A stretch of DNA of 50,319 bases from the NCBI GenBank assembly GCA_964589635.1, contig CAZPRI010000001.1:1-50319 (forward strand), read 5' to 3'. The notes below the pieces were generated by a model. That model was not told where the DNA came from. It saw nothing but the letters and a program-made list of their open reading frames with translations, and made no database searches. Position numbers and translations under genes: made by a program. Numbering within the stretch: the first letter of the stretch is position 1; every line of letters begins with the position of its first letter. This document shows, in pieces, positions 33,229 through 40,844 of this stretch. This stretch comes from CAZUCU01 sp964589635. GTDB lineage: Bacteria; Patescibacteriota; Minisyncoccia; Phycocordibacterales; JAACPR01.

Positions 33229-33348
33229 GGGATCAGAAGAAAATATCTAGATCTTTCAAAATATAAGGGCAGGCTTACATCGGTGAATATTTAGGTATTT
33301 ATCCTGCGGCCGCCCACCTAGCATCAGCTAGGTATCACTTCTGATCTC
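33229..33348 (+). ncRNA. Unclassified structured RNA of about 120 nt
   Basis: No reading frame fits here. The 5' end (33229-33239, GGGATCAGAAG) pairs with the 3' end (33338-33348, CTTCTGATCTC) over 11 bp, one of them G-U. Inside are a hairpin ACCTAGC, ATCA, GCTAGGT (33316-33333) and a helix GCAGG (33269-33273) with CCTGC (33303-33307), plus GGGC and GCCC, which could form an alternative pair. A -10 box sits just before and a strong terminator directly after. It has a 6S-like closed outline but is short, and lacks the SRP RNA core motif. It could be a free small RNA, or a riboswitch ending before the 33410 gene. Confidence 0.55.
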
Positions 33349-33385
33349 AATAGAAAAACCGGCCATTATGGCCGGTTTTTCTATT
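33349..33385 (+). terminator. Terminator of the structured RNA
   Basis: Eighteen-base arms centred on CCGGCCAT and ATGGCCGG with flanking A5 and T5 form it. Confidence 0.9.
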
Positions 33386-33394
33386 GAATGGAAG

Positions 33395-33403
33395 TGCTAT
33401 AAT
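33395..33403 (+). promoter_or_regulatory. Extended -10 promoter, probable leaderless start
   Basis: TGCTATAAT ends 6 bases before the ATG at 33410. Confidence 0.55.
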
Positions 33404-33409
33404 CATTTC

Positions 33410-33796
33410 ATGAGATTAATCTTGGTAAAAGAAATAGTATCCATAGGAATAACTGTTTCATTGTTTCATTTTTTTGCATTGAAGCTTTTTTTGTACTGGA
33501 CCACAGACTGGTTCGATATTTTGATGCATTTTTTAGGAGGAGCGCTTATTGGTCTTATTGTAATTTCTTTTATACAGAGACTGCATAATGGAAAAGAAGT
33601 TTTAAATAAGAGACTGTTGTCTATTTCTGTTATATTAGCGGTTGTAGCAATAGGTTTAAGTTGGGAATTGTGGGAATTATTTGTAGGTTTTACAGATGTT
33701 TTGAGTGACAGGACGGATACAATCATAGACTTAATAATGGATTTGATAGGAGGAACATCAGCAATTATTTATTACTATTTTAAGCATACTAATTAA
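33410..33796 (+). CDS. Four-helix membrane protein, YjdF/VanZ-like
   Basis: This 128-aa integral membrane protein has helices near residues 8-28, 34-55, 68-88 and 103-122. The motifs FDILMHFLGGALIGL, SWELWELF and DTIIDLIMDLIGG recall YjdF/DUF2238-type and VanZ-like membrane proteins, where a conserved D-x-x-x-D-x-x-x-D helix is typical; the exact substrate is unknown. I use the ATG at 33410; an earlier in-frame start would lie in the preceding terminator. Its stop overlaps an ATG (TAATG) at 33796. Confidence 0.75.
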   Translation: MRLILVKEIVSIGITVSLFHFFALKLFLYWTTDWFDILMHFLGGALIGLIVISFIQRLHNGKEVLNKRLLSISVILAVVAIGLSWELWELFVGFTDVLSDRTDTIIDLIMDLIGGTSAIIYYYFKHTN

Positions 33797-33815
33797 TGAA
33801 GACTCTTGAAAGAAA

Positions 33816-34409
33816 ATTAATGAATTTTCTTTTTATGAGAGGGAGAAGAAGGGTGGAAAATATATTTCAAATAAGTGTGGTAGAGATTTCCTGTATTACG
33901 CGCTAAATTTTTATCTACCTGAAAAGTTTAATTCAGATAATAATCCTCAGATATTTGAAAAAGAAATTGGGATACCTGTAAAAGATTATCTTGCTTGGAT
34001 CCAAATACAATTTTCAAGAATAGGAACCTTTCTATCAAAAAATAATGTAACACTGATCATAAATGGATCGAGCATAAAGTATTTCCGTGATTTCGTACTC
34101 GCTATACTTTTTACTAGAAAAAAGTATGAAGATGCAATAAAGGAGGTAGAATTTTGTATCGATTCGAATATTTCAGTTGGTATTGATATCTCAGTCTCAA
34201 AATGGATGTTTGGGCTGTTGGACCATGTAATGTTTGTGTATGGGTATGATAATAACAATCTTTACGTATTTGATACTCATTTTGTGGAGGGTATAGGTTA
34301 TGAGAGGACAAATCTAGGCGAGTTTGTGTTTAAATTACCAAAACAAAAAGTGAAGGAAAGGTGGACTAGATTTGGCAGGGTGTGGAATGTGGATAATATT
34401 ATAAATTAA
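33816..34409 (+). CDS. C39-like cysteine peptidase-like protein with no standard start codon
   Basis: An open frame of about 198 codons encodes INEFSFYEREKKGGKYISNK, then C21-G-R-D-F, a helical middle part, and GLLDHVMFVYGYD with H137, YVFD with D153. This Cys...His...Asp layout is that of bacteriocin-processing C39 and related papain-fold domains. No ATG, GTG or TTG opens the frame; the first candidate is ATT at 33816. The ATG at 33796, which overlaps the upstream stop, reads seven codons in the next frame and would join after a -1 shift at the AAAA of 33813-33816. So the gene is either frame-shifted or uses ATT. Confidence 0.6.
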   Translation: MNEFSFYEREKKGGKYISNKCGRDFLYYALNFYLPEKFNSDNNPQIFEKEIGIPVKDYLAWIQIQFSRIGTFLSKNNVTLIINGSSIKYFRDFVLAILFTRKKYEDAIKEVEFCIDSNISVGIDISVSKWMFGLLDHVMFVYGYDNNNLYVFDTHFVEGIGYERTNLGEFVFKLPKQKVKERWTRFGRVWNVDNIIN

Positions 34410-34442
34410 AAATAGCGGCGACCGAAGGTCGCCGCTATTTTT
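34408..34442. terminator. Bidirectional terminator between convergent genes
   Basis: The hairpin TAGCGGCGACC, loop GAA, GGTCGCCGCTA is flanked by A5 and T5. It serves the C39-like gene and rplT. Confidence 0.9.
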
Positions 34443-34451
34443 AATAAACTA

Positions 34452-34796
34452 CTATTTTATTTCTCCTATGATTCTTTCAAAACTTTCTGGTTTGTCTTTT
34501 GCAATTTCTGACAAAACTTTTCTATTAACTCCAATTTCTTTTTTAGCCATTACATCAATAAATTTTGAGTAAGAGAAACCAAGTGGTCGAAGAGCAGCAT
34601 TTAATCTTGTGATCCACAATCTTCTAAAGTCTCCCTTTTTCTTTCTTCTGTCTCGAAGAGCATTTCTTCCTGCGTGCTTAATAGCCTCGTTAGCAAGCTT
34701 TTCTTTAGTTGATCGGCCAAATCTATAACCCTTAACCATTTTAAGCTTATTTCTTCTTGTCTTATTTGCATTTACTCCTTTTTTTACTCTTGTCAT
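34452..34796 (-). CDS. rplT: Ribosomal protein L20 (bL20)
   Basis: This 50S assembly protein is 114 aa. MTRVKKGVNANKTRRN, then GYRFGRSTKEKLANEAIKHA and the C-terminal LWITRLNAALRPLGFSYSKF are typical. It is last of the infC-rpmI-rplT unit, 3 bases from rpmI. Confidence 0.97.
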   Translation of the reverse strand: MTRVKKGVNANKTRRNKLKMVKGYRFGRSTKEKLANEAIKHAGRNALRDRRKKKGDFRRLWITRLNAALRPLGFSYSKFIDVMAKKEIGVNRKVLSEIAKDKPESFERIIGEIK

Positions 34797-34799
34797 ATT

Positions 34800-34985
34800 T
34801 TATTTGTTAGGTAAAAATCTCCCTCTAATCTTGTTTGTAAGTTTTATTTCGACCATTCTCTTCTTTCCTAGTCTAGTAGTTCCAGACTCTTTTGCATTAA
34901 AATGGTTCTGACCAGTTTTTCTGGCAAGAACTTTCCCGTTTTTCGTAATCTTTAGTCTTTTTGTATATGATTTGTTTGTTTTCAT
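34800..34985 (-). CDS. rpmI: Ribosomal protein L35 (bL35)
   Basis: At 61 aa, with KSYTKRLKITKNGKVLARKT and the end RGRFLPNK, it is a standard L35. Its ATG overlaps the infC stop (ATGA), so translation is coupled. Confidence 0.94.
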   Translation of the reverse strand: MKTNKSYTKRLKITKNGKVLARKTGQNHFNAKESGTTRLGKKRMVEIKLTNKIRGRFLPNK

Positions 34986-35521
34986 TTTGACTTTTCTATT
35001 ATCATTGTTAGTCCTTTCGGACTTTTTTTAGCTTCTTCTGCTATTTTAAAATCTTCAGAAATTAATTTAAGAATTCTATCTAATCTACCACGTAGAAAAT
35101 CTTTATCAAGGTATTTAGACCTTCCTGGAAGGAATAACTCAGCTTTTACTCTATGACCCTCTTTAAGCCATTCTGAGGCCCTTTTAGCCTTTATCTTAAG
35201 ATCATTTTCGCTCGTAGCTAATTTTACCTGCACACTCTTTACTTCGACGTTGTGTGCTTTGGCCTTTTGAGCTTTTTGCTTCTTTTTTTCATCGTACTGA
35301 AATTTACCATAATCCATGATTTTCGCAACTGGTGGCTTTGCTGCAGGCGATATCATTATTAGGTCCATACCCATCTCAGAAGCCTTTTCCAGTGCCTCAT
35401 CTTTTGAAAGTACTCCGAAATTGTCTCCAGTATCAGAAATAACTCGCATTTCTTTTGATCTGATCATTTCATTAACTGCTATAAATTTTTTATGTGACAA
35501 TTTCTTATTTGTTAAACTCAT
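34982..35521 (-). CDS. infC: Translation initiation factor IF-3
   Basis: IF-3 controls start-codon choice and prevents early subunit joining. The 179-aa length is typical. The N-domain has AVNEMIRSKEMRVISDTGDN, and DLIMISPAAKPPVAKIMDYG and KFQYDEKKK lead into the linker and C-domain. It starts with ATG, not the ATT found in many bacteria. Its TGA stop overlaps rpmI, which shows that TGA is a stop in this genome. Confidence 0.97.
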   Translation of the reverse strand: MSLTNKKLSHKKFIAVNEMIRSKEMRVISDTGDNFGVLSKDEALEKASEMGMDLIMISPAAKPPVAKIMDYGKFQYDEKKKQKAQKAKAHNVEVKSVQVKLATSENDLKIKAKRASEWLKEGHRVKAELFLPGRSKYLDKDFLRGRLDRILKLISEDFKIAEEAKKSPKGLTMIIEKSK

Positions 35522-35533
35522 AAGTGTTAAAGG

Positions 35534-35562
35534 AATATAACATAAAATAGGTCAAGAGTAAA
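35534..35562 (-). promoter_or_regulatory. Promoter of infC-rpmI-rplT
   Basis: On the minus strand TTTACT and TATATT are separated by 17 bases; the leader is only about 10 bases long. Its -35 lies at the edge of the next gene's terminator. Confidence 0.55.
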
Positions 35563-35602
35563 TAGAAAAGCGGCCACGTTTGACGTGGCCGCTTTTCTAT
35601 TT
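35560..35602 (-). terminator. Terminator of the 54-aa acidic protein gene
   Basis: Twenty-base arms centred on GCGGCCACGT and ACGTGGCCGC, loop TTG, with flanking A/T tracts. Confidence 0.92.
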
Positions 35603-35609
35603 AGTTGAA

Positions 35610-35774
35610 TTACATTTCGACAGCTTCTTCTGGAGCAGTTCCTTCCTCTACTGGTGCTTCGGCAGGCGCTTCTTCTGTAGGTGTTGCTTCTGCTGGTGTT
35701 TCAGCAGGAGTTTCCACAGGAGCTTCTGGTACTACACCTTCGTCAGGTGTACCATTTTGCATTTCTGGATCCAT
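35610..35774 (-). CDS. 54-aa acidic Pro/Glu/Ala-rich protein
   Basis: From ATG 35774 to TAA 35610 the frame encodes a 54-aa protein that starts MDPEMQNGTPDEGVVPEAP and consists of imperfect PxE and AEA/ETPAE repeats. It has no Lys or Arg, one stop and a strong terminator directly after. Such low-complexity acidic tails are common in Patescibacteria. It could be an intrinsically disordered protein; no function is evident. It is too short for standard ORF cut-offs, and both longer plus-strand frames across it read as low-complexity shadows. Confidence 0.6.
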   Translation of the reverse strand: MDPEMQNGTPDEGVVPEAPVETPAETPAEATPTEEAPAEAPVEEGTAPEEAVEM

Positions 35775-35879
35775 AATTTTTTATGTGAATGATAAAAACT
35801 CTAAATAGAGTCATGAAAGAAGTATAACACTTATTGAAAAATACCAAATTATTAATAAACTTTTTATCAACAGTGCCTG

Positions 35880-35908
35880 TTGACAGGAAAGCTTCTTGAG
35901 TGCAATAT
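35880..35908 (+). promoter_or_regulatory. Promoter of the ATP-grasp gene with possible operator
   Basis: A consensus TTGACA and a CAATAT -10 are separated by 17 bases. CTTGA and TCAAG arms (35896-35913) overlap the -10 and could bind a dimeric regulator. Confidence 0.65.
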
Positions 35909-35937
35909 TCAAGTGTTTCAATAATTAAAATAAAAAT

Positions 35938-37224
35938 ATGGCTGCAAGACCAAAAGAAAAAAATATTATTTTGTTAGTAGATGTTCCGACTTCACCAGCA
36001 CTTTCTACTTTAGAACAAGTAAAAAAATCTAAAAGAGGGAAGTTTAAGTTTATGCTTCTTTACTCTTCAAAAAAATGGAAAGGTAAGGAAAATAAAAATG
36101 TTTTGGAAAAATTTGATATCGTGAAATCTTGTAATTTTAATTCTCCTAATTCTATTATGGATACGCTTTCTCCGTACAGAGAAGAGTTTTTGTGTGTATA
36201 TACAAGAGCAGAGTCACAGGTAGAAAATTTTCAAAAAATTATTCCTCATGTTCCATACCTAAGAACTCCTACAACCGAATCACTAGAGTGGTCTATCAAT
36301 AAGTACAAAATGAGAAGAAGATTTTATGCATATGACAAGAAAATAACTCCTAAGTTTTTATTAGTAAAAGATCAAAAGAAAACAACAATAAAAGATATTG
36401 AAAAGAAAGTCGGTTTTCCTATGATTATAAAACCTACAGGACTTGCTCAAAGTATTCTGGTTTCCAAGGCTTATCATGAAAAAGAATTACAAGATATTTT
36501 GAAAGTTATTTTCAAGAAATTAGATAAGGCATATAAAGAATCTCTTGGAAGAGGGGAACCATCTGTTTTAGTTGAACAATTTGTAGAGGGTACAATGTAT
36601 TCAATTGATGGATATATTAATTCAAGAGGAAAAGTTTATTTCTGTCCTCCTGTTGTTATTAAGACTGGAAAAGAAATTGGTTTTGATGATTTTTTTGGGT
36701 ATCAACAAATGACTCCAACTCAATTAACAAAAGCAAGTATTAATTTAGCAGAAAAAGTAACTGACAAAGGTGTTAAGGCTCTGGGGCTTAGAAGCACATC
36801 CTTTCATGCCGAGCTCATAAAGAATGACAAAGGCTTTAAAATTGTCGAGATTGGTCCACGAATTGGTGGGTTTAGACATGATCTATATGAAATGAGTTAT
36901 GGAATCAATCACAGAGCAAATGCTGCATTAATTACTATTCCATTGAAACCTGAAATTCCAAAAAGATTAAAAGGGTATTCTGCTGCATTTAAAGTGTTTG
37001 CAAAAAAGGAAGGGGAGATAAAAGGTATTACTGGAATAAAAAAGATTCAGGATTTAAAATCCCTAAAAAGTCTTTCTATAAATAAAAGAATTGGCGACCG
37101 TGCAAGATTTGCAAAGAACGGAGGAAAGAGTGTCTTTAATGTACTTATGCACAATAAAGAAAAATCAAAACTGTTGGCAGATATTAGAAGAATGGAGGAG
37201 ACTATTAAGATAGAAATTAAATAA
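35938..37224 (+). CDS. ATP-grasp superfamily enzyme
   Basis: This 428-aa protein contains the three ATP-grasp landmarks: GFPMIIKPTGLAQS (ATP-binding lysine), VLVEQFVEGTMYSIDGYI (adenine-loop Glu and ligand region) and FKIVEIGPRIGGFRHD (metal-binding Glu/Arg-Gly-Gly). ATP-grasp enzymes join a carboxylate, via an acyl phosphate, to an amine or thiol. The first 100 residues are a pre-ATP-grasp domain. Families of this kind include carboxylate-amine ligases such as BacD-like and PurK-like enzymes; the substrate here cannot be told. It stands alone between a promoter and a terminator. Confidence 0.85.
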   Translation: MAARPKEKNIILLVDVPTSPALSTLEQVKKSKRGKFKFMLLYSSKKWKGKENKNVLEKFDIVKSCNFNSPNSIMDTLSPYREEFLCVYTRAESQVENFQKIIPHVPYLRTPTTESLEWSINKYKMRRRFYAYDKKITPKFLLVKDQKKTTIKDIEKKVGFPMIIKPTGLAQSILVSKAYHEKELQDILKVIFKKLDKAYKESLGRGEPSVLVEQFVEGTMYSIDGYINSRGKVYFCPPVVIKTGKEIGFDDFFGYQQMTPTQLTKASINLAEKVTDKGVKALGLRSTSFHAELIKNDKGFKIVEIGPRIGGFRHDLYEMSYGINHRANAALITIPLKPEIPKRLKGYSAAFKVFAKKEGEIKGITGIKKIQDLKSLKSLSINKRIGDRARFAKNGGKSVFNVLMHNKEKSKLLADIRRMEETIKIEIK

Positions 37225-37253
37225 AAAAGCGGCGGCCTTCGGCCGCCGCTTTT
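37224..37253. terminator. Bidirectional terminator
   Basis: The hairpin GCGGCGGCC, loop TTC, GGCCGCCGC lies between the ATP-grasp gene and the minus-strand 69-aa gene, with A5 and T4. Confidence 0.9.
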
Positions 37254-37461
37254 ATTCTTCAATCTCTTGTTCCTCTACTAATTTTTCTATTTCGAACCCG
37301 TGATATGACAAACACTCAACAAGACTGATTCTAAAGCCCTTGATTACTTGATCAATGGTACCAGAAAATTCATCATGGCTAAACTTTAAATTACCGCAAT
37401 GAATACATTGTTTAAAATTTCCTTTTCCCATATTTTGTACTATTTCAAAGGAGTTTGTCAT
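37252..37461 (-). CDS. Small protein with a single CxxC knuckle
   Basis: At 69 aa, with CIHCGNLKFSHDEFSG near residues 19-34, it resembles half of a zinc ribbon; the only other cysteine (ECLSYHG) and a histidine could complete a site. The tail is acidic. It is divergent from the 37482 gene with about 20 bases between the start codons, so they share a promoter region. The function is unknown. Confidence 0.55.
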   Translation of the reverse strand: MTNSFEIVQNMGKGNFKQCIHCGNLKFSHDEFSGTIDQVIKGFRISLVECLSYHGFEIEKLVEEQEIEE

Positions 37462-37466
37462 AATCT

Positions 37467-37475
37467 TGTTATAAT
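37467..37475 (+). promoter_or_regulatory. Extended -10 promoter, probable leaderless start
   Basis: TGTTATAAT ends 6 bases before the ATG at 37482. Confidence 0.55.
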
Positions 37476-37481
37476 CTTAAT

Positions 37482-37991
37482 ATGAAAAAAAGAGTTATTG
37501 TTACGGATAAAATGCAAAAAAAATATTCTTACTTCCTTACCCAACCAACAGGAAAGAACTTTGATAAAAATTTTAAACCTGAGCTTACACCAAAAGAAAT
37601 GTTAGAGCTTGGAGTTTTCGGTGGCTTATATATGAGAGACTGTGAAAAAGAATTTCCCAAGTCTTGGTTTTCAAAAGCAAAATTATCTACATCAAAAAAA
37701 CATGAAGCTGATAAAAATTATTTCAAAGTAAATGCATCTCAATCTTTAAAAATTTGGAGACATAAAGGGTGGATATATAAGGATGATCCGAGAGGATGGT
37801 TTCAATGGTATTGCAGGTATTACATGGGAAGAAGAATTGAAAAGGAGGACCAAAGACAAATCAAAAGATGGAAGGCGATTAATAGGCATATTACTCAAGT
37901 TGTAAAAAATTGCATACGAGCCGATGAAACATGCAGAAGAAAACAAAGACAGGCGATTCTACATTGGGCATATGACAGTAGGAAATTGTAA
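37482..37991 (+). CDS. Conserved Trp/Arg-rich protein of unknown function
   Basis: This 169-aa basic soluble protein has unusual density of Trp, Tyr and Arg. YSYFLTQPTGKNFDKNFKPE, LTPKEMLELGVFGGLYM, then DPRGWFQWYCRYYMGRR and RQRQAILHWAYDSRKL are visible blocks. From memory, proteins with these blocks occur across bacteria and some eukaryotes as hypothetical proteins; no activity is known to me. The Arg-rich second half suggests nucleic-acid contact (inference). It is a monocistronic unit with its own terminator. Confidence 0.7.
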   Translation: MKKRVIVTDKMQKKYSYFLTQPTGKNFDKNFKPELTPKEMLELGVFGGLYMRDCEKEFPKSWFSKAKLSTSKKHEADKNYFKVNASQSLKIWRHKGWIYKDDPRGWFQWYCRYYMGRRIEKEDQRQIKRWKAINRHITQVVKNCIRADETCRRKQRQAILHWAYDSRKL

Positions 37992-37994
37992 ATA

Positions 37995-38026
37995 AAAAAC
38001 CCAAGTAATAATTACTTGGGTTTTTC
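37995..38026 (+). terminator. Terminator after the Trp/Arg-rich protein
   Basis: The hairpin ACCCAAGTAA, TAA, TTACTTGGGT is flanked by A5 and T5. Confidence 0.9.
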
Positions 38027-38074
38027 CGACAATTTATCTCTATGAAAGGTAGTCGGACTACCTACAATGTTCAA

Positions 38075-39805
38075 TCATGCTCTCAGAAGTAAGTCAGTAA
38101 CAAGATCTTCATACAAGGAGCATTTTGATAATAAATCATCATGTTTTCCTTTTGCAATAATTCTCCCTTTGTCCATGACTACAATTACGTCTGCGTCTTG
38201 AACAGTAGAAAGTCTATGTGCGATGAATATTCTTGTAGCTCCTGGAGACACGGTATCCAAAGCATTGTGTACAAGCTTTTCTGTCGTTGGATCAACAGCG
38301 CTTGTTGCTTCGTCTACAATCAAAATGTCAGGAACCTTCAACAGGATTCTGGCGATAGCCAATCTCTGTTTTTGACCACCGGAAATCTTGTTTCCATCTT
38401 CTCCAATCTTTTTTCGAAGTCTCGGGATTAGAGATCCAAGTCCTACAGATTTCAAAACATTTTTGAGTTCCTTGTCTGTGACATTTAGTCTCGTACTTTT
38501 CGGAACACCAAAGAGAAGGTTTTCTCTAATGGTTTCCGAAAGTATGAGAGGGGTTTGTTCGATAAATCCTGTGCACTCTCTGTAAGAAGAGTGTTCAATA
38601 TTCATCAAATCAATCCCATCAACCCTTATCGATCCAATTTGCGGATGGTATGCGAGTTGCAAGAGGCTAACTAGAGTCGATTTTCCTGCTCCAGAAGGTC
38701 CTACGATCCCAACCTTTTGGCCTGGCTCTATATCCAGAGAAATCCCGTGCAGTGAATGTTCATCAGAACCTGGGTAGGTAAAGTAAACATTTTCAAAGAC
38801 GACTTTTCCTTTGATTTGATCTACATGAACTGCATTATCTAATTCAGGGACATCTGTTGGAGTGTCGATGATTTGGAAATACTGACTGATGTCTGCCCAT
38901 TGCTCTGACAATCCTCTGAATAGATACTGGGTACTTTGCAATTGTCCAAGTGAATGGTTAGACCACGCAAGAACTGCCGCAAGGGCTCCAATCTCATATT
39001 TTCCAAGATGTATCATGTAAGCACAAATCACTAAAGTAACAGCTCTCCCAATTGCCGACATCCCTGTGCATGGAATAAAATAATTTCCAAGACTTTTAAA
39101 CAGGGTGCTGTGCTGCCTTCTTCTATACACACGGTGACGAAGGTGTTTTTGGCAGAAACGATGATGTTCTCCTGCAATCTGTAATGATCCCATGTGTTGA
39201 ATGAGAGCCTTTCCAGATTTATTAACTACTCTTTTTCTAAAAGCCATAAAGTTTTTCATTGGTTTTGTAAAACGCCTTCCAATTATGACTCCATGAGTGA
39301 CGATGAGGATTGCAAAAAGTAACGCGACCAAACCTGTTTGAGGGTAGAGTACGCACATACTTCCAAGTGCAATCAGTATTCCCATCGACATGGGTAGTAT
39401 TTGATAGAAGAGTGAGCTAAAGAAAGAACGCAATGCATTCTCACCGTCGCTCAGTTTTGTCATGGTAACCAAAGAGTGTTTATTTCTATGTTGACCAATA
39501 CTAAGCTTTTTCATGTGGGAGAGAGATTTTTCTACAATACTGTCTGCTAGCAAACAATCTAGATGTTTTACTTCCCAGTTCCACCGAACTCTGTCTATGA
39601 TGACGCCAACAATGTAGCAGGATCCAAGAAGGATCGGCCACACTGCAAGTTCATCCAGGCTTGCTTTGTTTGCAAAAAGAGTTGTAATCCTTCCAATAAA
39701 AAAAGGAACTACCATAAAGAGGGAATATGTTAGGAAAATCAAAAAGAGATTCACTAGCATTTTCCACTTGAATTCAGAGTAGGTCCGTACAATTCGAAGG
39801 AGCAT
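38075..39805 (-). CDS. ABC-type exporter, fused permease-ATPase
   Basis: From the ATG at 39805 this is 576 aa. The N-terminal part (about 1-320) has roughly six transmembrane helices of the ABC_membrane type. The ATPase part has Walker A GPSGAGKST, signature ISGGQKQRLAIA, Walker B ILIVDEATSAVD and the H-loop FIAHRLSTVQ. It would work as a homo- or heterodimer exporting lipid, peptide or drug; the substrate is unclear. An upstream GTG at 39865 overlaps the -10 box and is therefore rejected as start. Codon use is more GC-rich than in the neighbours, which suggests separate ancestry. Confidence 0.92.
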   Translation of the reverse strand: MLLRIVRTYSEFKWKMLVNLFLIFLTYSLFMVVPFFIGRITTLFANKASLDELAVWPILLGSCYIVGVIIDRVRWNWEVKHLDCLLADSIVEKSLSHMKKLSIGQHRNKHSLVTMTKLSDGENALRSFFSSLFYQILPMSMGILIALGSMCVLYPQTGLVALLFAILIVTHGVIIGRRFTKPMKNFMAFRKRVVNKSGKALIQHMGSLQIAGEHHRFCQKHLRHRVYRRRQHSTLFKSLGNYFIPCTGMSAIGRAVTLVICAYMIHLGKYEIGALAAVLAWSNHSLGQLQSTQYLFRGLSEQWADISQYFQIIDTPTDVPELDNAVHVDQIKGKVVFENVYFTYPGSDEHSLHGISLDIEPGQKVGIVGPSGAGKSTLVSLLQLAYHPQIGSIRVDGIDLMNIEHSSYRECTGFIEQTPLILSETIRENLLFGVPKSTRLNVTDKELKNVLKSVGLGSLIPRLRKKIGEDGNKISGGQKQRLAIARILLKVPDILIVDEATSAVDPTTEKLVHNALDTVSPGATRIFIAHRLSTVQDADVIVVMDKGRIIAKGKHDDLLSKCSLYEDLVTDLLLRA

Positions 39806-39856
39806 TTCGCTATTTTTTTGTTTTTTCAATGTTGTTTGGTTGTTGTTCCGTTTTGT

Positions 39857-39884
39857 ATTATACACTATTTATATGCTTTGTCAA
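39857..39884 (-). promoter_or_regulatory. Consensus promoter of the ABC exporter
   Basis: On the minus strand TTGACA and TATAAT are separated by 16 bases; both hexamers are perfect. Confidence 0.8.
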
Positions 39885-39925
39885 ACATAAAAGGCTTGTT
39901 TTAATTGGTATAATTGATGTATTAA

Positions 39926-40813
39926 ATGAAATTCAATAAACTAACAGAAGAGGAAAGTAGGGTCATAAACGAGAAGGGAACAGAAGCCCCTTTTTCTGGT
40001 GAATACGACAAGACCACAAAAGAGGGTATTTATCTTTGTCGAAAATGCGATGCTCCTTTATATAGAAGCGAATCAAAATTTGATTCGGGTTGTGGGTGGC
40101 CAGCCTTTGATGATGAAATCTTTGGTGCTGTGAAAAGACAAATTGATAAGGATGGAATGAGAAATGAAATTGTTTGTAGAAGATGTCTTGGTCATCTAGG
40201 TCATGTATTTGAAGGTGAAAAACTAACAGATAAAAATATTCGTCACTGCGTTAATTCTGTATCAATGAAATTAGTAGGAGAAGACGAGATTCCAAATTTA
40301 GAAACTATTTATCTTGGAGGTGGGTGTTTCTGGTGTCTAGAAGCAGTTTTTAAATTATTAAAGGGTATTACATCAGTTGACTCAGGGTATTCAGGCGGAG
40401 AAAAAGAAAATCCAACATATGACGAGGTTTGTTCTGGTCTGACAGGGCACGCAGAAATTGTTGAAATAAATTTTAACCCAAAGAAAATTTCTCTAGAAAA
40501 AATCTTAGAAGTATTTTTTGATTCGCATGACCCTACAACATTAAATAAGCAGGGTAATGATGCTGGGACTCAGTATAGATCTATAATTTTTTACACAAGT
40601 GAAAGACAGAAAGATATTGTAGAAAATTACTTAGATAGAATTAAAGATAAGTATGAAGACAAAATCGTTACAGAAATCGTCTCATTAGAAAAATTTTATA
40701 AAGCAGAAGAGTATCATCAGGATTACTTTGAGAAAAATCCTAGTCAAAGGTATTGTCAGTTAGTTGTTGTACCAAAGGTAAAAAAGATACAGAATATCTT
40801 GAATAGAGAATAA
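39926..40813 (+). CDS. msrBA: Fused methionine sulfoxide reductase MsrB-MsrA
   Basis: Two repair enzymes are fused in B-A order in 295 aa. MsrB (about 1-118) has zinc cysteines CRKC and CRRC, SGCGWPAF and the catalytic Cys in RHCVNSVSM; it reduces the R-epimer. MsrA (about 127-290) has GGGCFWC with the catalytic Cys, GYSGGEKENPTY and GHAEIVEI; it reduces the S-epimer. A TATAAT box lies 11 bases before the ATG. It defends proteins against oxidation. The order is the reverse of the common MsrA-MsrB fusion. Confidence 0.95.
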   Translation: MKFNKLTEEESRVINEKGTEAPFSGEYDKTTKEGIYLCRKCDAPLYRSESKFDSGCGWPAFDDEIFGAVKRQIDKDGMRNEIVCRRCLGHLGHVFEGEKLTDKNIRHCVNSVSMKLVGEDEIPNLETIYLGGGCFWCLEAVFKLLKGITSVDSGYSGGEKENPTYDEVCSGLTGHAEIVEINFNPKKISLEKILEVFFDSHDPTTLNKQGNDAGTQYRSIIFYTSERQKDIVENYLDRIKDKYEDKIVTEIVSLEKFYKAEEYHQDYFEKNPSQRYCQLVVVPKVKKIQNILNRE

Positions 40814-40840
40814 AAAAGGCCCCAAGCTTCGCTTGGGGCC
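40813..40840. terminator. Terminator between msrBA and the minus-strand gene
   Basis: The hairpin GGCCCCAAGC, loop TTC, GCTTGGGGCC is preceded by A6 (T6 on the minus strand). Confidence 0.85.
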
Positions 40841-40844
40841 GTGT

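Noticed and set aside
33229..33348. SRP RNA or RNase P RNA identity for the structured RNA
   Set aside because: The conserved GGAAG/AGCAG core of SRP RNA is absent and the length is far too short for RNase P RNA.
35605..35808. Plus-strand Ser/Ala/Gly-rich and Cys/Phe-rich ORFs
   Set aside because: They are shadows of the minus-strand 54-aa Pro/Glu/Ala-rich gene, which has the terminator in the right place.
39806..39865. GTG start for the ABC exporter at 39865
   Set aside because: The GTG and following codons overlap the perfect -10 box, so they are unlikely to be transcribed.
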